A stretch of 64,000 nt of DNA. It comes from Gnetum montanum (Eukaryota; Streptophyta; Gnetopsida; Gnetales; Gnetaceae). Below are positions 8,981-21,396 of this stretch, piece by piece (positions within the stretch are counted from its first letter, which is position 1; every line of letters starts with the position of its first letter). Below the pieces are notes generated by a model. It was not told the origin of the DNA. It did not search any database and saw only the letters and a program-made list of their open reading frames with translations. The stretch covers positions 485,201 through 549,200 of the forward strand of contig MNCI01036718.1 of the NCBI GenBank assembly GCA_015680685.1. Direction: 5' to 3'. The position numbers and the translations under genes were made by a program.

Positions 8981-9207
8981 TCTACTACATTTGTTGCACT
9001 ATTGCACCACTTACAAATCCAAAATACTATATATACCCAAGGAGTATAGTTCAAAAGGGACATTCATTTAATCATTTTCCCTTTGCATTTTCTAGGTAAG
9101 AGCTTCTCTTCCTTCCTTGGGTAACTATGTTATTTATTGCCCTTTGTATTTTAGAGTCATCAGTTCATCATGCAGTGAGAATGTCTAAGACTATCTTAGA
9201 ATGCTAT
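8846..9207 (+). repeat. E4 5' LTR, left piece
   Basis: Homologous near its right end (CTTGGGTAA through CATCAGTTCA) to 49057-49135. It begins with a 17-bp minisatellite. E3 interrupts it after GCTAT (9203-9207); the same LTR resumes at 19183. Confidence 0.65.
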
Positions 9208-10049
9208 TGATGAGTCCTGATATCAGATCCATGATATCAGACCCATGATATCAGATATGCAATATTGAAGATGCCAAGGCAATATCGGACATGTGATGTC
9301 AGAACCTATCTCATTGCCTATAAATAAGAGACAAGGAAACTTGGCTTTGGCATTAGTTTTTAGTCCCTTAGCCAAACTCTCATAGTTTTTCCTTTCCAGA
9401 GTTAGAATCATTTTTGAGTGCCCATAGTAGGATTCATAAAGTGAATGAATCTTTATTCCAGCATTGTGTACTTGAGTACACCTTGTGTCCAAAAATAAAG
9501 ATGAACTTTGTGATAAACCTTGTAGCATTCAAAGTGGCTTAATTATTGCATTTCCTGTTATTTCATGTTTTTAATCGTTACTTAATGTTATTCCCTAGAA
9601 TTATTAATTATTAATTATCAATGAATTATCATAGTCAGCACGACCACTTTGAGCATATGTGGAACACTTGGTAACCCAATAATGACTAGCGTTTGGTAAT
9701 CCTAGTAGTGTTACACTAGTTCAGAATGTGTCCAAAGAGTGGGAGCAGATGCTGGTGTTAGGGCTAGTTAGAGAATAGTTAATTAGTTAAATCAAATTAG
9801 TTATTAAATCACCTCATTTCTCTCTTTTAATCATCAAGAACATAAAACATAAAATAATAAAAATCACATACCTCAAGTTTACTTAACCATACAATTAAGC
9901 CTTACAACTAAGCTTGGGAAGACACTGATTCCATAACTCATCCTTGTTCTATGTAAGTGCATAAGCACTTAATCCTTGGAGTTTGACTAGATCACATGTG
10001 AATGCTCGTATTTATATGGTTGGGCATAGGGGTACCTCGTCGCTCATCA
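9208..10049 (+). repeat. E3 5' LTR
   Basis: TGATGAG...CTCATCA, 842 bp. U3 opens with three TGATATCAG palindromes (9218-9255). TATAAATA is at 9319-9326 and AATAAA at 9494-9499. The end has the family signature GTATTTATATGGTTGGGCAT leading to GGGGTACC. Confidence 0.95.
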
Positions 10050-10050
10050 T

Positions 10051-10068
10051 TGGCACCGTTGCTAGGGA
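10051..10068 (+). other. E3 primer binding site, tRNA-Asp type
   Basis: TGGCACCGTTGCTAGGGA starts one base after the LTR. The complement of a plant tRNA-Asp 3' end would read TGGCGCCGTTGCCGGGGA, so three C/G to T/A transitions separate them. Confidence 0.85.
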
Positions 10069-10185
10069 TTTTGTTGTTTGTGCAGTGATTAGAACTTAGG
10101 AAATATTTCCATCATTGGAACAAACCCTTAGGGTTAGTTATCCTACAATCATCGAAAAAGAGTATTTCATACTAAATAATCAATC

Positions 10186-12050
10186 ATGTATCCTTCTTCT
10201 TATGAGAGTGCTTCACTAACTAGGTTTGATACAGTGAACAATTGAAGGTGGAGTGCACATGATGATCTGCCAATGCCCCAACAGTTTCGCATAGTATACA
10301 CTCATCCTGATTAGTATATACCAAACTTTACCTTTATCCTCCACCAGGATGAACAACTGTGATGGTGTGATTTAGAAGGTAACATAGTGTTACCTCCTGA
10401 TCACTCAATCCTAGGCATGCTTCTTCATGCTCTCACATGAATTGAAATGCAACATTTACAATCAGAGTACGTTGTGCATGAACAAGATTTGAGAGATTAT
10501 CGACCCATAGAGGAACAATGCCAGAGGGATTTGCAATATGAGAGACATTACAAATCCATCAAGGGAAAGTGGTCTCAGGATGTCTCGTATGTCCTAAGTA
10601 AAAATGAGGGTGGTGAACCTATCTCGGGAGGTTTCCCACAAAACAATGTTCCTCTCGTTGACTTTGGTCAAGGAGTTGTGTATCAGAATCTTCACTTAAC
10701 TATTCATAACCTAGGTTCTAGTACCAATGGACACAAAGGATTTGAAAAAGGAACACGAACACATGACAATGATGGGCATTCTAATAGTAACCACGACCAA
10801 GGCCATGACCACCAAAGATAAGGTGATAGGTGCCGTCATGGTGCTAGTCCTCCTTTCTCTTCACCTTCATCATCTCCTTCACCCTCTCCTTCAGGATTTG
10901 AACACAGTTGCAAAGGGAAAGACCATGAGGACAATGGTAAGAGAAATAGAGGTCATAGACAAAACAATCAAGAAAGGGGGCAAGGGTATTCTAGAGAGAC
11001 ACAACACAAAAGAAGGGAGAGTAGGGAATAACATAGGCATCATAGACGCCATAAATAGTACAATCATGATGAACCCCTACTTGCCACCTGAAGTATGTTA
11101 GATATAACAGAGGCTATTAGGATTCTGACAAGGTGCTAGAAGGACAGTAGGATCAAAAGACTAGACATGAATAACATCCCATGATTTGAAGGAGGATACA
11201 ATGCTGATCCTCAAAATCATCTACAAGCATTCCATGATACATGTGCCTTGCAAAATATAGAAAATGAGTGGAAAAAGCTAAAATTGTTTCTACGGACATT
11301 GATTAAGGAAGTGGAAAGCTGGTATCGGTCCTTAGAACTAGAATCCATTCATCGATGAAGTACCATGTTGGAGCTATTCAATGATAAGTATCAAATGTAA
11401 TCTAGAGTGTCCAACTTGCGTAAGCAAATCCAAGGATGGAAACAAGGAGGAGATGAACCCTTGGATGCTACCATGGACCAATATTATTCACTATTACATC
11501 GTTGCCTGGGCCATGGTTACTCGCAAAAGGAACAACTATGCCATCTCGTAGATGGGCTTAGGTATGAAACATGAAGAAAACTTAGGACTTATGCCGAAGG
11601 AAGGCTATATGAGCTCAGAGCCCATAAAATACAAATATTGTTGGAGCAAGTTGCCAATGAGGAAGGTGAGTTTAGAAAAAGAGAAAGTGTGAAGGAGTAC
11701 AATAGAGATCCTTCCCTTCGAAAGAAGGAAATTAGGTTTTGCGAAGATGAAGAAGAGTCACCACTTGAAGAGATGGTGAATAGAAATACTTTGCCCATTC
11801 AAAAATTTTCATCAGAAGTATTGGCAAAGGTGGATCAAATGTGGAACTCTCTAGATGAAAAATTTCAAACTATCCTAAAAATAGTAGATGAGACTAGAGA
11901 ACAAAGTAGTGACTGGGAGAGGAGAAAAAAGAAAGAAGCTGAGTATGCATGTAATAAGGGTAAGAGCAAGGTTGCTGTTATTGAAGAGGTTGTGAGATTT
12001 GCTAATATGACCATCCTAGGGGATGTTGTCTATTAGTGTCACATCTGCAA
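10186..12050 (+). pseudogene. gag: E3 gag (broken)
   Basis: The frame from ATG 10186 (MYPSSYESASL) runs co-linear with E6 gag, with many stops, e.g. at the TGA/TAG/TAA positions near 10229, 10312, 10361 and 10818. An N-terminal region ends in a Ser/Pro and Arg/Glu-rich linker (10820-11040). The retrotransposon gag core lies at about 11160-11640, with ALQNIENEWKKLKLF, STMLELFNDKY and SNLRKQIQGWKQ. A charged helical segment follows (11640-12000). The nucleocapsid zinc-knuckle region at about 12000-12060 is destroyed. Gag forms the particle and packages RNA; this copy cannot make it. Confidence 0.9.
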
Positions 12051-12092
12051 GATTCTGGGGTGTATGCACTAAACCCATGATTAAATAAATGG

Positions 12093-13200
12093 CAAACACC
12101 TCGAAGGTTACCTTATCCTCAAGGTAACCCAAGGCAATTCCACCAACCCTTGACATATTATCTGAGTGGAGCTCCACCACAACTAACTAAACAATATCAA
12201 TGTTGGAAACACCCACAATCATGGGGAATGCCACCACCATGTCAAAAATACCCTTACCATCAACCCGACCCATATAGGTATTACATTCAGCAGTCGATCT
12301 CTCCATGTGACTCTTCTAGTCATGTTGCTCTTCAACCTCACTACTAGGCCCTCGAGTACCATAGAACTTCTTCTCCCTAGGGTGATGTTCCACATATGTA
12401 CTATCCTTCTCATCTATCCACATCTCTTCTACCCTCAACTCCATTACCACCTGCTCCAACTATGTAGGGCGAGCTTCCTACCCAATCACAACAACGTAAT
12501 GCTACACGGGTTGTTAACCCTTAACCTACTATTGGTTTGGACAACCAATCAAAGAAGAGACCCTTCTTTAGAACTAATAGTCCAATCAAGTCCTTACAAC
12601 CACAAGTGGCTAATTATCCCAACACCTCATCATCATTTGAATCTTTAGAGCTTCCTTCGAACCAAAAATCACACCCAACGCATATGGTCATGTTAACTCA
12701 TGCCATCACTGATTGGATTAAAGCTGGCCATTTTCCTAGGAAATTCTCTAATCCTAGAAGTCGTCTTATATATTTGCAAATCACTAGAAATGAGCCTTGC
12801 AAAGATTTTTTGGATTCAGGTTCTAGTGTTAACTTAATCTCCTAGGAAATGTATAAAGCCTAGAACCTACCTCCGCTAAAGAAGAGTAATATTCATTTAG
12901 AGTTGGTCGACCATTCCATCATGGTTTCATTGGGATTAGTGGAGGAGATTATCACCACTATTTGTGGGTGGTTGTATCTTGCCGGTTTCCTAGTGATTCA
13001 AGTTAACAACTACAAGGGGGACTTCCCAATCATAATGGAAAGGGTATGGCTAAGTACGATTGATGCATGCCTAGGAATTTGTGATCTTTCCCTATAAATA
13101 TCAAAAGAAAATGCATTTGGGAAGATTGAGAAGAAGAAAGTTCCATGTATCACATACAATGATAGAGGGTGCAACTGCATATAGAAGTCCTAGTTTGTAC
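12093..13200 (+). pseudogene. pol: E3 gag tail and aspartic protease (broken)
   Basis: A different frame from gag. First comes a Pro/Gln/Tyr-rich tail (12100-12500: QSWGMPPP, YPYHQPDPY). Then about 12660-13100 is a retropepsin-like domain: LDSGSSVNLIS with the catalytic Asp codon at 12813-12815, a hydrophobic LVIQVNN strand, and FPIIMERVWLSTIDA in the flap/alpha region. Stops at 12841 and 12862 and after DLSL (13095) break it. The DSG form differs from the DLG seen in E6. Continuity with the Athila-type PR order is by motif, not by alignment. Confidence 0.82.
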
Positions 13201-13329
13201 AATGCTTAACATTGCCTGCATGCTGCCAGTGTGCACAAGTAACTAATATACAAAGATGCCTATATGTAGCAACCACAAGACAAGAAGGAACCTAGTAACT
13301 GATAGCTTACTAAGAAAGCAATTCAACCT

Positions 13330-15046
13330 TATGCATGGAACCAACTGAGAGTTTGACTTGTGCCTATATTGATAGCATAAATACGTTAGAGTAAGTCCAT
13401 CGCTAACTTCCAAGTATTAACAACAAAAATATCAACTAGGGGAAGTTGGAAATCCCTGATGAATTTAAATAAGAGCCCCTTGAATTAAAATCATTATCCA
13501 CTGATATGAAGTATACATTTCTCAAGAATGAAAAACCAGTAATCATTAACACTAAGCTCGCTCCTCAAATAAAAAAAGAAAAAAAGAAAAACTGCCAGAG
13601 ATGGTAAACAAAAGGTTAAAATCCTTTGCTTGGTCATATCTTGAATTAACCAGAATAGATCCTAGGATATCCCAACATAGAATTTACACTAACCCCTTTA
13701 TGAAGCCTTGATGACAACTGTAAAGATGACCAAACCCAAAGCTTAACCAAGTAATTAAAGAAGAAATTGAATAACTTCTAAAGGCTAGGTTCATCTACCC
13801 CATTGCTAACAGTGAATGGGTTAGTCCACTAGTTATTGTGCCTAAAAATGGAGGCAAATGGAGGATGTGTATCGACTTTAGGCTACTGAACATGGAAACA
13901 TTTAAAGACCATTTTCCATTGTCATTCGTTGACCAAGTCTTAGATACCATTATAGGGCATTGCTATTATAGTTTTCTGGATGGTTATAGTGGGTACAATC
14001 AAATTCAAATAGCAGTAGAAGACCAAGCCAAGACTACATTTACAAGTCCTTGGGGAACATTTGCATATAGGCAGATGCTGTTTGGCTTGTGCAATGCTCC
14101 AGCAACATTTCAATGTTTGGTTCTCAATATATTTCAGTAGCAAATAGGAAATGGTGTGGAGGCTTTTATGGATAATTTCTCCACCTACAGAGCGAACTTT
14201 GAATAAGCATTGGACCGATTAGAGAAAGTACTGAAAAGATGTGTTGAAACCAACCAAAGGATCAATTGGGAAAAGAGCCACTTAATTGTCCAAGAATGCA
14301 TTGTATTAAGGCATAAAATTTTACAAACATGGATGGAGGTAGATCCTAAAAAAATTAAAGTCATCCAAGGAATCACTCGTCAACTTGAAACTATAAAAGA
14401 CATCTGATCATTCCTTGGACATACTGGTTATTATAGATGATTCATTGAGAACTTTTCGAAGATTGCAAAACTGTTGGTAGAACTAATGAAAAAGGATGTA
14501 CCCTTTGAATGGACCAAGGAATGTGAGCTAGCTTTCCAAACATTGAAGTAGAAGCTTGTAGAAGCACCCATCCTATAAGCTCCTAACTAGTCCAAACCAT
14601 TCCATAGAATGACTAAAGCATTCAATTTTGCTTTAGGAGCCATACTTACATAGTTAGATGACCAAAAATTTCCCTATTATATTCACTATGCAAGTCAAAG
14701 TATTGCTAGTGCACAATTCAACTATACCACATTAGAGAAAGAGTTAATGGCTATGGTGATTGCACTAGAAAAATTTAGGCACTATGTACTAGGCTATGAG
14801 GTATTTGTACACACGGATCATAGTGCAACTTGGTTCCTTATGAATAAACCAATGGTGAGCCCTCATGTCATACGATGGATGGTGATCTTACAAGAGTTTG
14901 ATATCATGATAGTAGATTGTAAAGGCACTGAGAATGTTTTTGTTGATCATTTATCTCGGTTGCGATGGGACAACAAAGAGGATGAATACCCAATTTTTGA
15001 TTGCTTCCCTAATGAACTCCTCTTTGCAGGTGTAATAAACAATTAA
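13330..15046 (+). pseudogene. pol: E3 reverse transcriptase and RNase H (broken)
   Basis: The linker starts MEPTESLTC (13336). An A-rich run at 13565-13590 accompanies a frameshift. The RT core is in one frame from about 13720: SEWVSPLVIVPK (read with one substitution), CIDFRLLNM, YYSFLDGYSGYNQI, FGLCNAPATFQ. The active-site strand reads FMDN at about 14165-14176 where E5 and E8 read FMDD, so the second catalytic Asp is lost (G to A). RNase H follows (about 14560-15000) with YYIHYASQSI, EKELMAMV, VHTDHSA and the end DHLSRLRWDN. At least eight stops interrupt it. Confidence 0.9.
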
Positions 15047-16414
15047 TCATCCATAGATACAAATTGGTATAGCAGCATTCTTACTTATCTTCTCACACAA
15101 GAAACACCACAAGGGCTGGATGTTAAAAAGAAACAATAGTTTCTCCACTAAGTCAAATACTTCATGGAAATCAATGGGCACCTTTACAAGGTATGTCTCG
15201 ATGGCTTGGTCTAATGGTGTGTTCCCGATGCAGATCAATTTTGAATTCTCCAAGACACTCATGAGGGCCCTTGTGGGGATCATTACGCTAGGAGATGAAC
15301 AACCATTAAAATCTTACTTGCAAAATATTATTGGCCTACATTATTTTGGGACATCCATTATTTTGTTCAATCATGTGAGTGCTACCAACGCAATGGGGGA
15401 ATGACTGCTAGAATGGCGGACCCACAATAATGGATTTAATCCTTAGAACCCTTTGACATATGGGAAATTAATTTTATGGGGCCTATTACACTGATGTCCA
15501 ATCGAAAAGCATACATTGTTGTTTTTGTTGACTATTTTACAAAGTGGTTAGAAGCAGCCGCTATTACAGATTGTACATCATCTACCGCTGCATGATTTGT
15601 TCAACAACAAATCATAAACAGGTTTGGCATACCTCATGCACTTATTTCTAATAATGATACACACTTAACAGGTGCAAATTTTCGAAAATTGATGCAACAC
15701 TTAGGAGTTGAGCATAAACTAACTACACCATATCATCCTCAAGAAAATGGTCAAGCCGAACTCACCAATAGGAAAATTAGAAAAATTTTGACATGAACTA
15801 TTAGCAAATATAGGCGAGACTAGAGCACCAAACTAAATGATGCTCTCTGGGCCTACCGCTCCACATGGAAACTCCCTATAGGCTATTCTCCCTATGAGTT
15901 AGTGTATGGTAAACTTCCAACACTTTCTATCCAAGCTAAGCACCGTACACTATCTACAGCATGTGACCTTAACCTTGACCTCAATCTAGTGCAAAAGGAA
16001 TGGTTAATGAATCTTAACGTGCTAGAGGAGAACTAGTTAGCTGCCTTGTCATCCAACGAATAGCACAAAGCCTTCAACAAACAACATCATGATCTAAAAA
16101 TTAGAAAAGTCAAATACCAACTAGGAGATAAGGTTCTTTATTAGAATCCTGCACATGTGCCACAATGAACTAAATTTCAAATGCTATCGGAAGGACCTTA
16201 TATCATTCATGAAAATTTTCTTTCAAGAGCCATGATGATCTATAAACCTGAAAGCCTAGATAAGAAATTATTGGTCAACATTCAACAAACCAAACCCTTG
16301 CATGTGCCAAAAATAGCTAGTACTAACACTGCCTCTATAGATGGACAACCATGCTCATTATTTTAGATCTCCTCCTTCCAACTTAGTCATGGGGGAGACG
16401 ACCACCAATGCTAA
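15047..16414 (+). pseudogene. pol: E3 integrase (broken)
   Basis: The zinc-finger region (about 15250-15390) keeps the EGPCGGHYARR and CECYQRNG ends. In the core the first Asp is Asn (IWEINFMGP, 15462-15482), the second is Asn (ISNNDTH, about 15645), and only the Glu (NGQAELTNR) remains, so two of three catalytic residues are lost. Several stops follow. The C-terminal module (KVKYQLGDKVLY...EGPYIIH) is readable to 16330. The family stop TAA sits at 16412-16414. There is no chromodomain. Confidence 0.9.
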
Positions 16415-18354
16415 CTATTCGAAGTCCTTAGTTTCTTTTGTCCTTTTTGTTTTACACATTTTTCATGTTTACTTATTTTTGTTTTACACCATCGGTAACA
16501 TTTTTGCTATTTCTTTTTTTGTTTGATTTATTTTCACTCATCACATAATAAGTGCTCATGATGGTGGATTGTACTATAATAGTGTTTCTTGCTAATGTTT
16601 GGTTTTTAACTTTAACTTTCAATGTTGATGCTAAGATATGGTTTCTTTTGATAAAATAGGCAATGAATCCATGTCATCCATTCACCCATTCAACTCGATG
16701 GTCTCCCTTTGTTTTGGGAATGTATGTTCCCTTTTTCTAATCAAACCNTAACTCGATGGTCTCCCTTTGTTTTGGGAATGTATGTTCCCTTTTTCTAATC
16801 AAACCTATTAATGAATTTGTGGCTTGGTACTCTTCAAACCAAGGAAAGATTTAAATGGATTGAAGAGGATGTGACTTCAAGGGGATGTGATGCATTTTGT
16901 TGGCTATTCTCTTGGGTACTTGGATGTTTTTCATAGGTTTTCCACCATTCTATTGACAACTAATACCAAGAGGTTGAATAAATCAAATAAGTCTTTGCAT
17001 GGTGTGGTTCCCACTCAAAAAAAAAAAAAAAACTAGTGAGAATTCAAAGCACACCCCTTAGACACAATAAAGGAACATGGGCTACAAGCATTAGTTATGG
17101 AACTAGAAAGACATGTTACCCATGCTTGAAGGTTCCCTCTAACTAAGGCCCTTATTCACTTCTTGCTTGTATATTCTTCTCCTTTTGGAATGGTGGTTGC
17201 TTTGTGGAAGCATTCTCATTACTTCAGGAGGATGGGTTGGTCAAGTGTGTTGATGAGAGGTCACTGGATGTGGTTAGTTTTAATCTAGATTTGAGCTGGA
17301 TTTTATTAAGTCATCTTAATCACATACTACACAAGGGACTTTACACAACTTTGATTTTGGGATTCCATTCCATTCCATTCTCTCTTTCCATATTTCTTTT
17401 CATATTCCATCTCATTACGAGTTTTATGAGTAGTCTATATCTTGGTCGAGGCATTTTTATTCTTTGGTAAATTCTTGTAGGTGAATTCTTCACTATTGCT
17501 TCCAAATATCATTCCTAGAGCCTATGGAATCTTTGGTTTGTGGGGCTTTTAGGGCATAAAAGGGCATGAGCCTGCTTTGGGGAAGACCCACTGGTATTCC
17601 TTTTTGGTGCAATTGTTAAGTTCTTTCCCTTAAACATTTCTTGCACTCAACTATTTTTCGTGTCATCCCATCCATGACATCCATTTTTGTTTTTTGTTTT
17701 ATTGGCTTCACTGTTGTCATTTCTCTCATCTTCCTTGTTCTTTTGTTTTCCATCTTATTGCTACTGGAGATTCGCTCTTAGTCATGGGTGCTTGTCACAA
17801 AATTTTCCATTCCATTACTTATTTCACCCTTACACCTTGGGTAGTGATCACTTACAAACCTTTAACCTAGTATCTACCATACCCACAACCTAGCCAATGT
17901 ACTTCATATCGAGGCAAGGTATCAATTACATTATATCTTATCTACCCTTGCTAATTTGTGACTGTGTTGTGTGTGTAGATGGAAATCACATGAACAATGG
18001 ATTGGGATAGAAGAAAGCACTAAGGATGGACTAGAGCAAGAGCATTTATGCAAGGAATAAGCTTGGTCATGTGGCCATGGATGAACAACGGTGTGCACAT
18101 TTTTGACATCAGCAGCAACACACCTCATTTTCATTTTTTTTCTCTCTCTCTTCAGGCTATCAAATGAGGATCTAAATGTCATCTATGTACAGTGTTCACC
18201 ACAATGATTATGAACACTAATGTTATAACACATTTGTCGATCCGTTCACTGGGCACTTTGAGTTTGTCAATCCATGTCACCATCAGTTGTCGTTCAGTCA
18301 ATAATCCCATACCTTCCCAATATTTTGTAAGGAACTCGAGAACAAGTTTTCATT
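16415..18354 (+). other. E3 3' untranslated region
   Basis: Gene-free 1.9 kb, co-linear with the other copies. It includes a purine-rich TTAGTCATGGGTG at about 17778-17790 and ACTGTGTTGTGTGTGTAG before ATGG at 17961-17982 (splice-acceptor-like). An A run lies at 17018-17032. The 56-bp duplication around the N at 16748 is listed separately. The open frames at 17204-17470 and 17687-17893 are not conserved in E2 or E6. Confidence 0.75.
16692..16805. other. 56-bp exact duplication around a single N (probable assembly join)
   Basis: 16692-16747 and 16750-16805 are identical; between them lie only N (16748) and T. E2 and E6 have one copy here, so the second is probably an unmerged contig overlap. 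Confidence 0.8.
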
Positions 18355-18368
18355 TAGTCGTGGGGGTA
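18355..18368 (+). other. E3 polypurine tract
   Basis: TTTAGTCGTGGGGGTA directly before TGATGAG of the 3' LTR. Confidence 0.8.
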
Positions 18369-19182
18369 TGATGAGTCCCAATATTAGATATGCGATATCA
18401 GAGATGCCAAAGTGATATAGGACATGCGACATCAGAACCTTTCTCGTTGCGTATAAATAAGAGACAATGACACTTGGCTTTGACATTATTTTTTAGTCCC
18501 TTAGTTGAACTCTCGCAGTTTTTCCTTTCTAAAGTTAGAATCATTTCTGAGTGCCCGCAGTAGGAATCAGAAAGTGAATGGATCTTTATTCGAGCATTGT
18601 GTACCTGAGCACACCTTGTGTCTAGAAATAAAGATGAACTTTGTGATAAACCTTGCAACATTTAGAATAGCTTAATTATTGCATTTCCTATTATTTCATG
18701 TTTTTAATTGTTACTTAATGTTATTCCCTAGAATTATTAATTATTAATTATCAAGGAATTAGCACACTTAGCATGACCACTTTGAGCATACATGGAACAC
18801 TTGATAACCCAGTAACAACTAGCGTTTGGTAATCCTAGTAGTGTTACACTTGTTCAGGATGTGTCCAGAGAATGGGAGCGGATGCTGGTGTTAGGGCTAG
18901 TTAGAGAATAGTTAATTAGTTAAATCAAATTATTTATTAAATCACCTCATTTATCTCTTTTAAGCATCAAGAACATAAAACATAAAATAATAAAAATCAC
19001 ATACCTCAAGTTTACTTAATCATACAATTGAGCCTTACAAGTAAGCTTGGGATGACAACGATCGCATAACTCATCCTTGTTCTGTGTAAGCGCATAAGCA
19101 CTTAATCCTTGGAGTTTGACCAGATCATGCATGAATGCTCATATTCGTATGGTTGGGCATAGGGGTGCCTTGCTACTCATTA
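18369..19182 (+). repeat. E3 3' LTR
   Basis: TGATGAG...CTCATTA, 814 bp, co-linear with 9208-10049. It has fewer GATATC units than the 5' LTR (18380-18440), TATAAATA at about 18450 and AATAAA at about 18630. Confidence 0.95.
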
Positions 19183-19882
19183 GCTACCATGCTTTTCTAG
19201 CTATTAATTGTTTGATCAATAGAGAGTCAAAATTTTGCATAATGAATAAAGCTCTATTTGAATTTTAGAAAATTTAAAATTTTATATTATTGAATCTTGA
19301 CAATAATATCTCATTAATGAATTTATTTGTTAAATTTAAAAATTATAATTAAATTAATTCATGTAAATAGATTAGCTTAGTTTTGTGGAGATTATGATGA
19401 TTTTTTCTTACCAAAGAAGGTCATACCTATGCGAAATGATGTTGGACCATTGAAGGTGTTACTAAGAAGATTTTATTACTTTTGTGTTTTAGTTTCACAC
19501 CTACTCCATACGAGATTATGACACAGTTTTTGTGTGTAATAGATTTCCACGTTGCACCTATTCTATAAGGGATTATGATATGAAGGTATGTCTTATTTCC
19601 TTTTTATGTGTAAACATTGCACCTATTTCATAAGGATATATAATGAATTTTAATTATTTTTTAATTCTTTATATTTATAGAATAAATAAAAATATAAAAG
19701 TGTTATCTCCCTAATATGGCAACATAGGTTTTCTCATTTGTATTATATGTATGATAACATTTTATTTATTGAAAATAAAGATATACACAAGTAATTCATG
19801 TTTCCATTGTCTTCAGTGTGTACAACTAATTTGATATGCATAATGTTGATAGACCTATTAGGGTCTAAGAGGCCCCTATTCA
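19183..19882 (+). repeat. E4 5' LTR, right piece
   Basis: Resumes E4 after E3 with GCTACCATGCTTTT, matching ACTACCATGCTTTT at 49136 and continuing in parallel to 49850. Shared landmarks are the repeated CACCTA(C/T)TCCATA/TTCTATA...GATTATGA phrases (about 19500-19660). It ends CA directly at a PBS. Confidence 0.75.
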
Positions 19883-19897
19883 TGGCACCATTACTAG
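19883..19897 (+). other. E4 primer binding site, tRNA-Asp-like
   Basis: TGGCACCATTACTAG abuts the LTR end without spacer; it is a transition-rich variant of the tRNA-Asp PBS seen in E3. Confidence 0.65.
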
Positions 19898-19992
19898 AAA
19901 AGGTGTTTGTGAATTACTTATTTTATTTATGTGTTCACAATTTTTCTTTTTCTAGTTGTTGATTTTGTAGAAAATAAAAGATCAAAGAAATT

Positions 19993-21330
19993 ATGGTTGA
20001 ATTCAATAATGACAATAGATTAAATCAAAATCCTCAATTAGTCAAAATCATCTTTAAACACATGGTGACTAAAGCAACATCTTCTATCTTCTATGGTGAT
20101 ACAATTTTATCAAGATAAACTAGAATGATGGCATGCTGCACAAGGAAGATTTTGCAATTTGCCTAGGGAAGCTACATCTATTGTCATTGAGCATTTGTCC
20201 AATTAATATTTCATCAAGGATTTGGAAAATTACAAACCCATATCACCTTAAAAATTAGGTATTTTTCTTATGAGAAGCAAGAGCTTAGTGATATGATTAT
20301 AGAGTAAGAGTACGAGTGCATACATGAGGAGAAGTGGGTAGGACCTTCTCCTAGAGATTTCCATTACTACAACATGAATGATTCTAGGGGAAGAAGGTCC
20401 ATGCATATTTGTTTGTGGGGACTAAGCTATACTTGTGGTGACCTAAGGTAGTCTATCATTCCACATTCTTCTTACCTTTATTTAAATAGAAATGTTAATG
20501 ATTTGAAGGAGCCATTATTCCCATGGACCTACCAAGATCAAATTCATAAAGTAATTTGCATCCTAATTAAAACATTAATTAGAGTAGAATCAAAAAAGGT
20601 TGATATTAATAACATTATTATATTCAATGAGTAGTTGAATGATTATTTGCAACTTCTTGTTCAAGAGTTTTTTATCTCTTGTGCATTGCAAGGGTTAAAA
20701 TAATGAGTGGTAGAAACTCTTTCTTTTTTCCATATACTTACTGATTATGCTAAAACATGGTAGTAAGATCTTCTATCCAAATCCATCTCTTCTCGAATAG
20801 ACATGTTAAAATATTTTAATGTAAAATTTTAATTCTTTACTTGAGTTGTAAAAATTAGAAAGAAGATAGTGGGATGATAGTAAAATGCTAATGAATCATT
20901 AGATGTGCGATAGAATAGTATAATTTCATGCTCAACCAATATCCAAATCATGGGTTTGGCAAATGTGACCAATTAATGAAATTGGTAAAAGGACTACAAT
21001 TGTAAACTCATAAAAGGATGGATATATATAACATAGGTAATCTCTATTAGAGGTTAGTGGCTTAAATTGCAGCTATGTTAGATGTTATCACTAAATTAGA
21101 AGGTAAATGGAATAAGCATGCTAATGTATAGAAAGTTAGCATAACTTTCCAATGTTAGAAGAACATGAGGAATTTTGAGTATAAGATTTAAATGTTGATG
21201 TTGTTAAAGTCCTTATGGAAGAAAGCATGAAAACTAAGAAGACTTTAGTAGACCTTGCCAATGTTATTGACAAGGTTTAGGATGTATTAAATCAAAAGAT
21301 GAATTTAAGCCTTAAGGATTTTTAAAAAAA
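19993..21330 (+). pseudogene. gag: E4 gag-like remnant
   Basis: From ATG 19993 (MVEFNNDNRLNQNP) one frame can be followed with many stops. The gag core aligns by eye with E3 gag: VDINNI at about 20600, SCALQGL at 20675-20700, then TDYAKTW at 20735-20760 and DMLKYFNVKF at 20800-20830. The phrase YAKTW...L plus the spacing is typical of plant gypsy gag cores. Sequence identity to the E3 family is low, so E4 is a separate lineage. After about 21330 I see no protease or RT. Confidence 0.6.
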
Positions 21331-21396
21331 TGTTTTTCAAGAAAATATAAAGATAGCTACACCATAGGGTAAGATATATAATAGCAAGAAATTTTA

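Larger units (their letters stand above)
9208..19182 (+). mobile_element. E3: full-length Athila-like gypsy element, defective
   Basis: Two LTRs (9208-10049 and 18369-19182) flank PBS, gag, protease, RT, RNase H, integrase, 3' UTR and polypurine tract in order, 9,975 bp in all. The flanks are GCTAT (9203-9207) and GCTAC (19183-19187), a 5-bp target duplication with one transition. The 3' terminus is CTCATTA instead of CTCATCA. The LTRs differ at roughly one base in ten by eye, mostly transitions, so the insertion is old. All genes contain stops or frameshifts. Confidence 0.95.
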
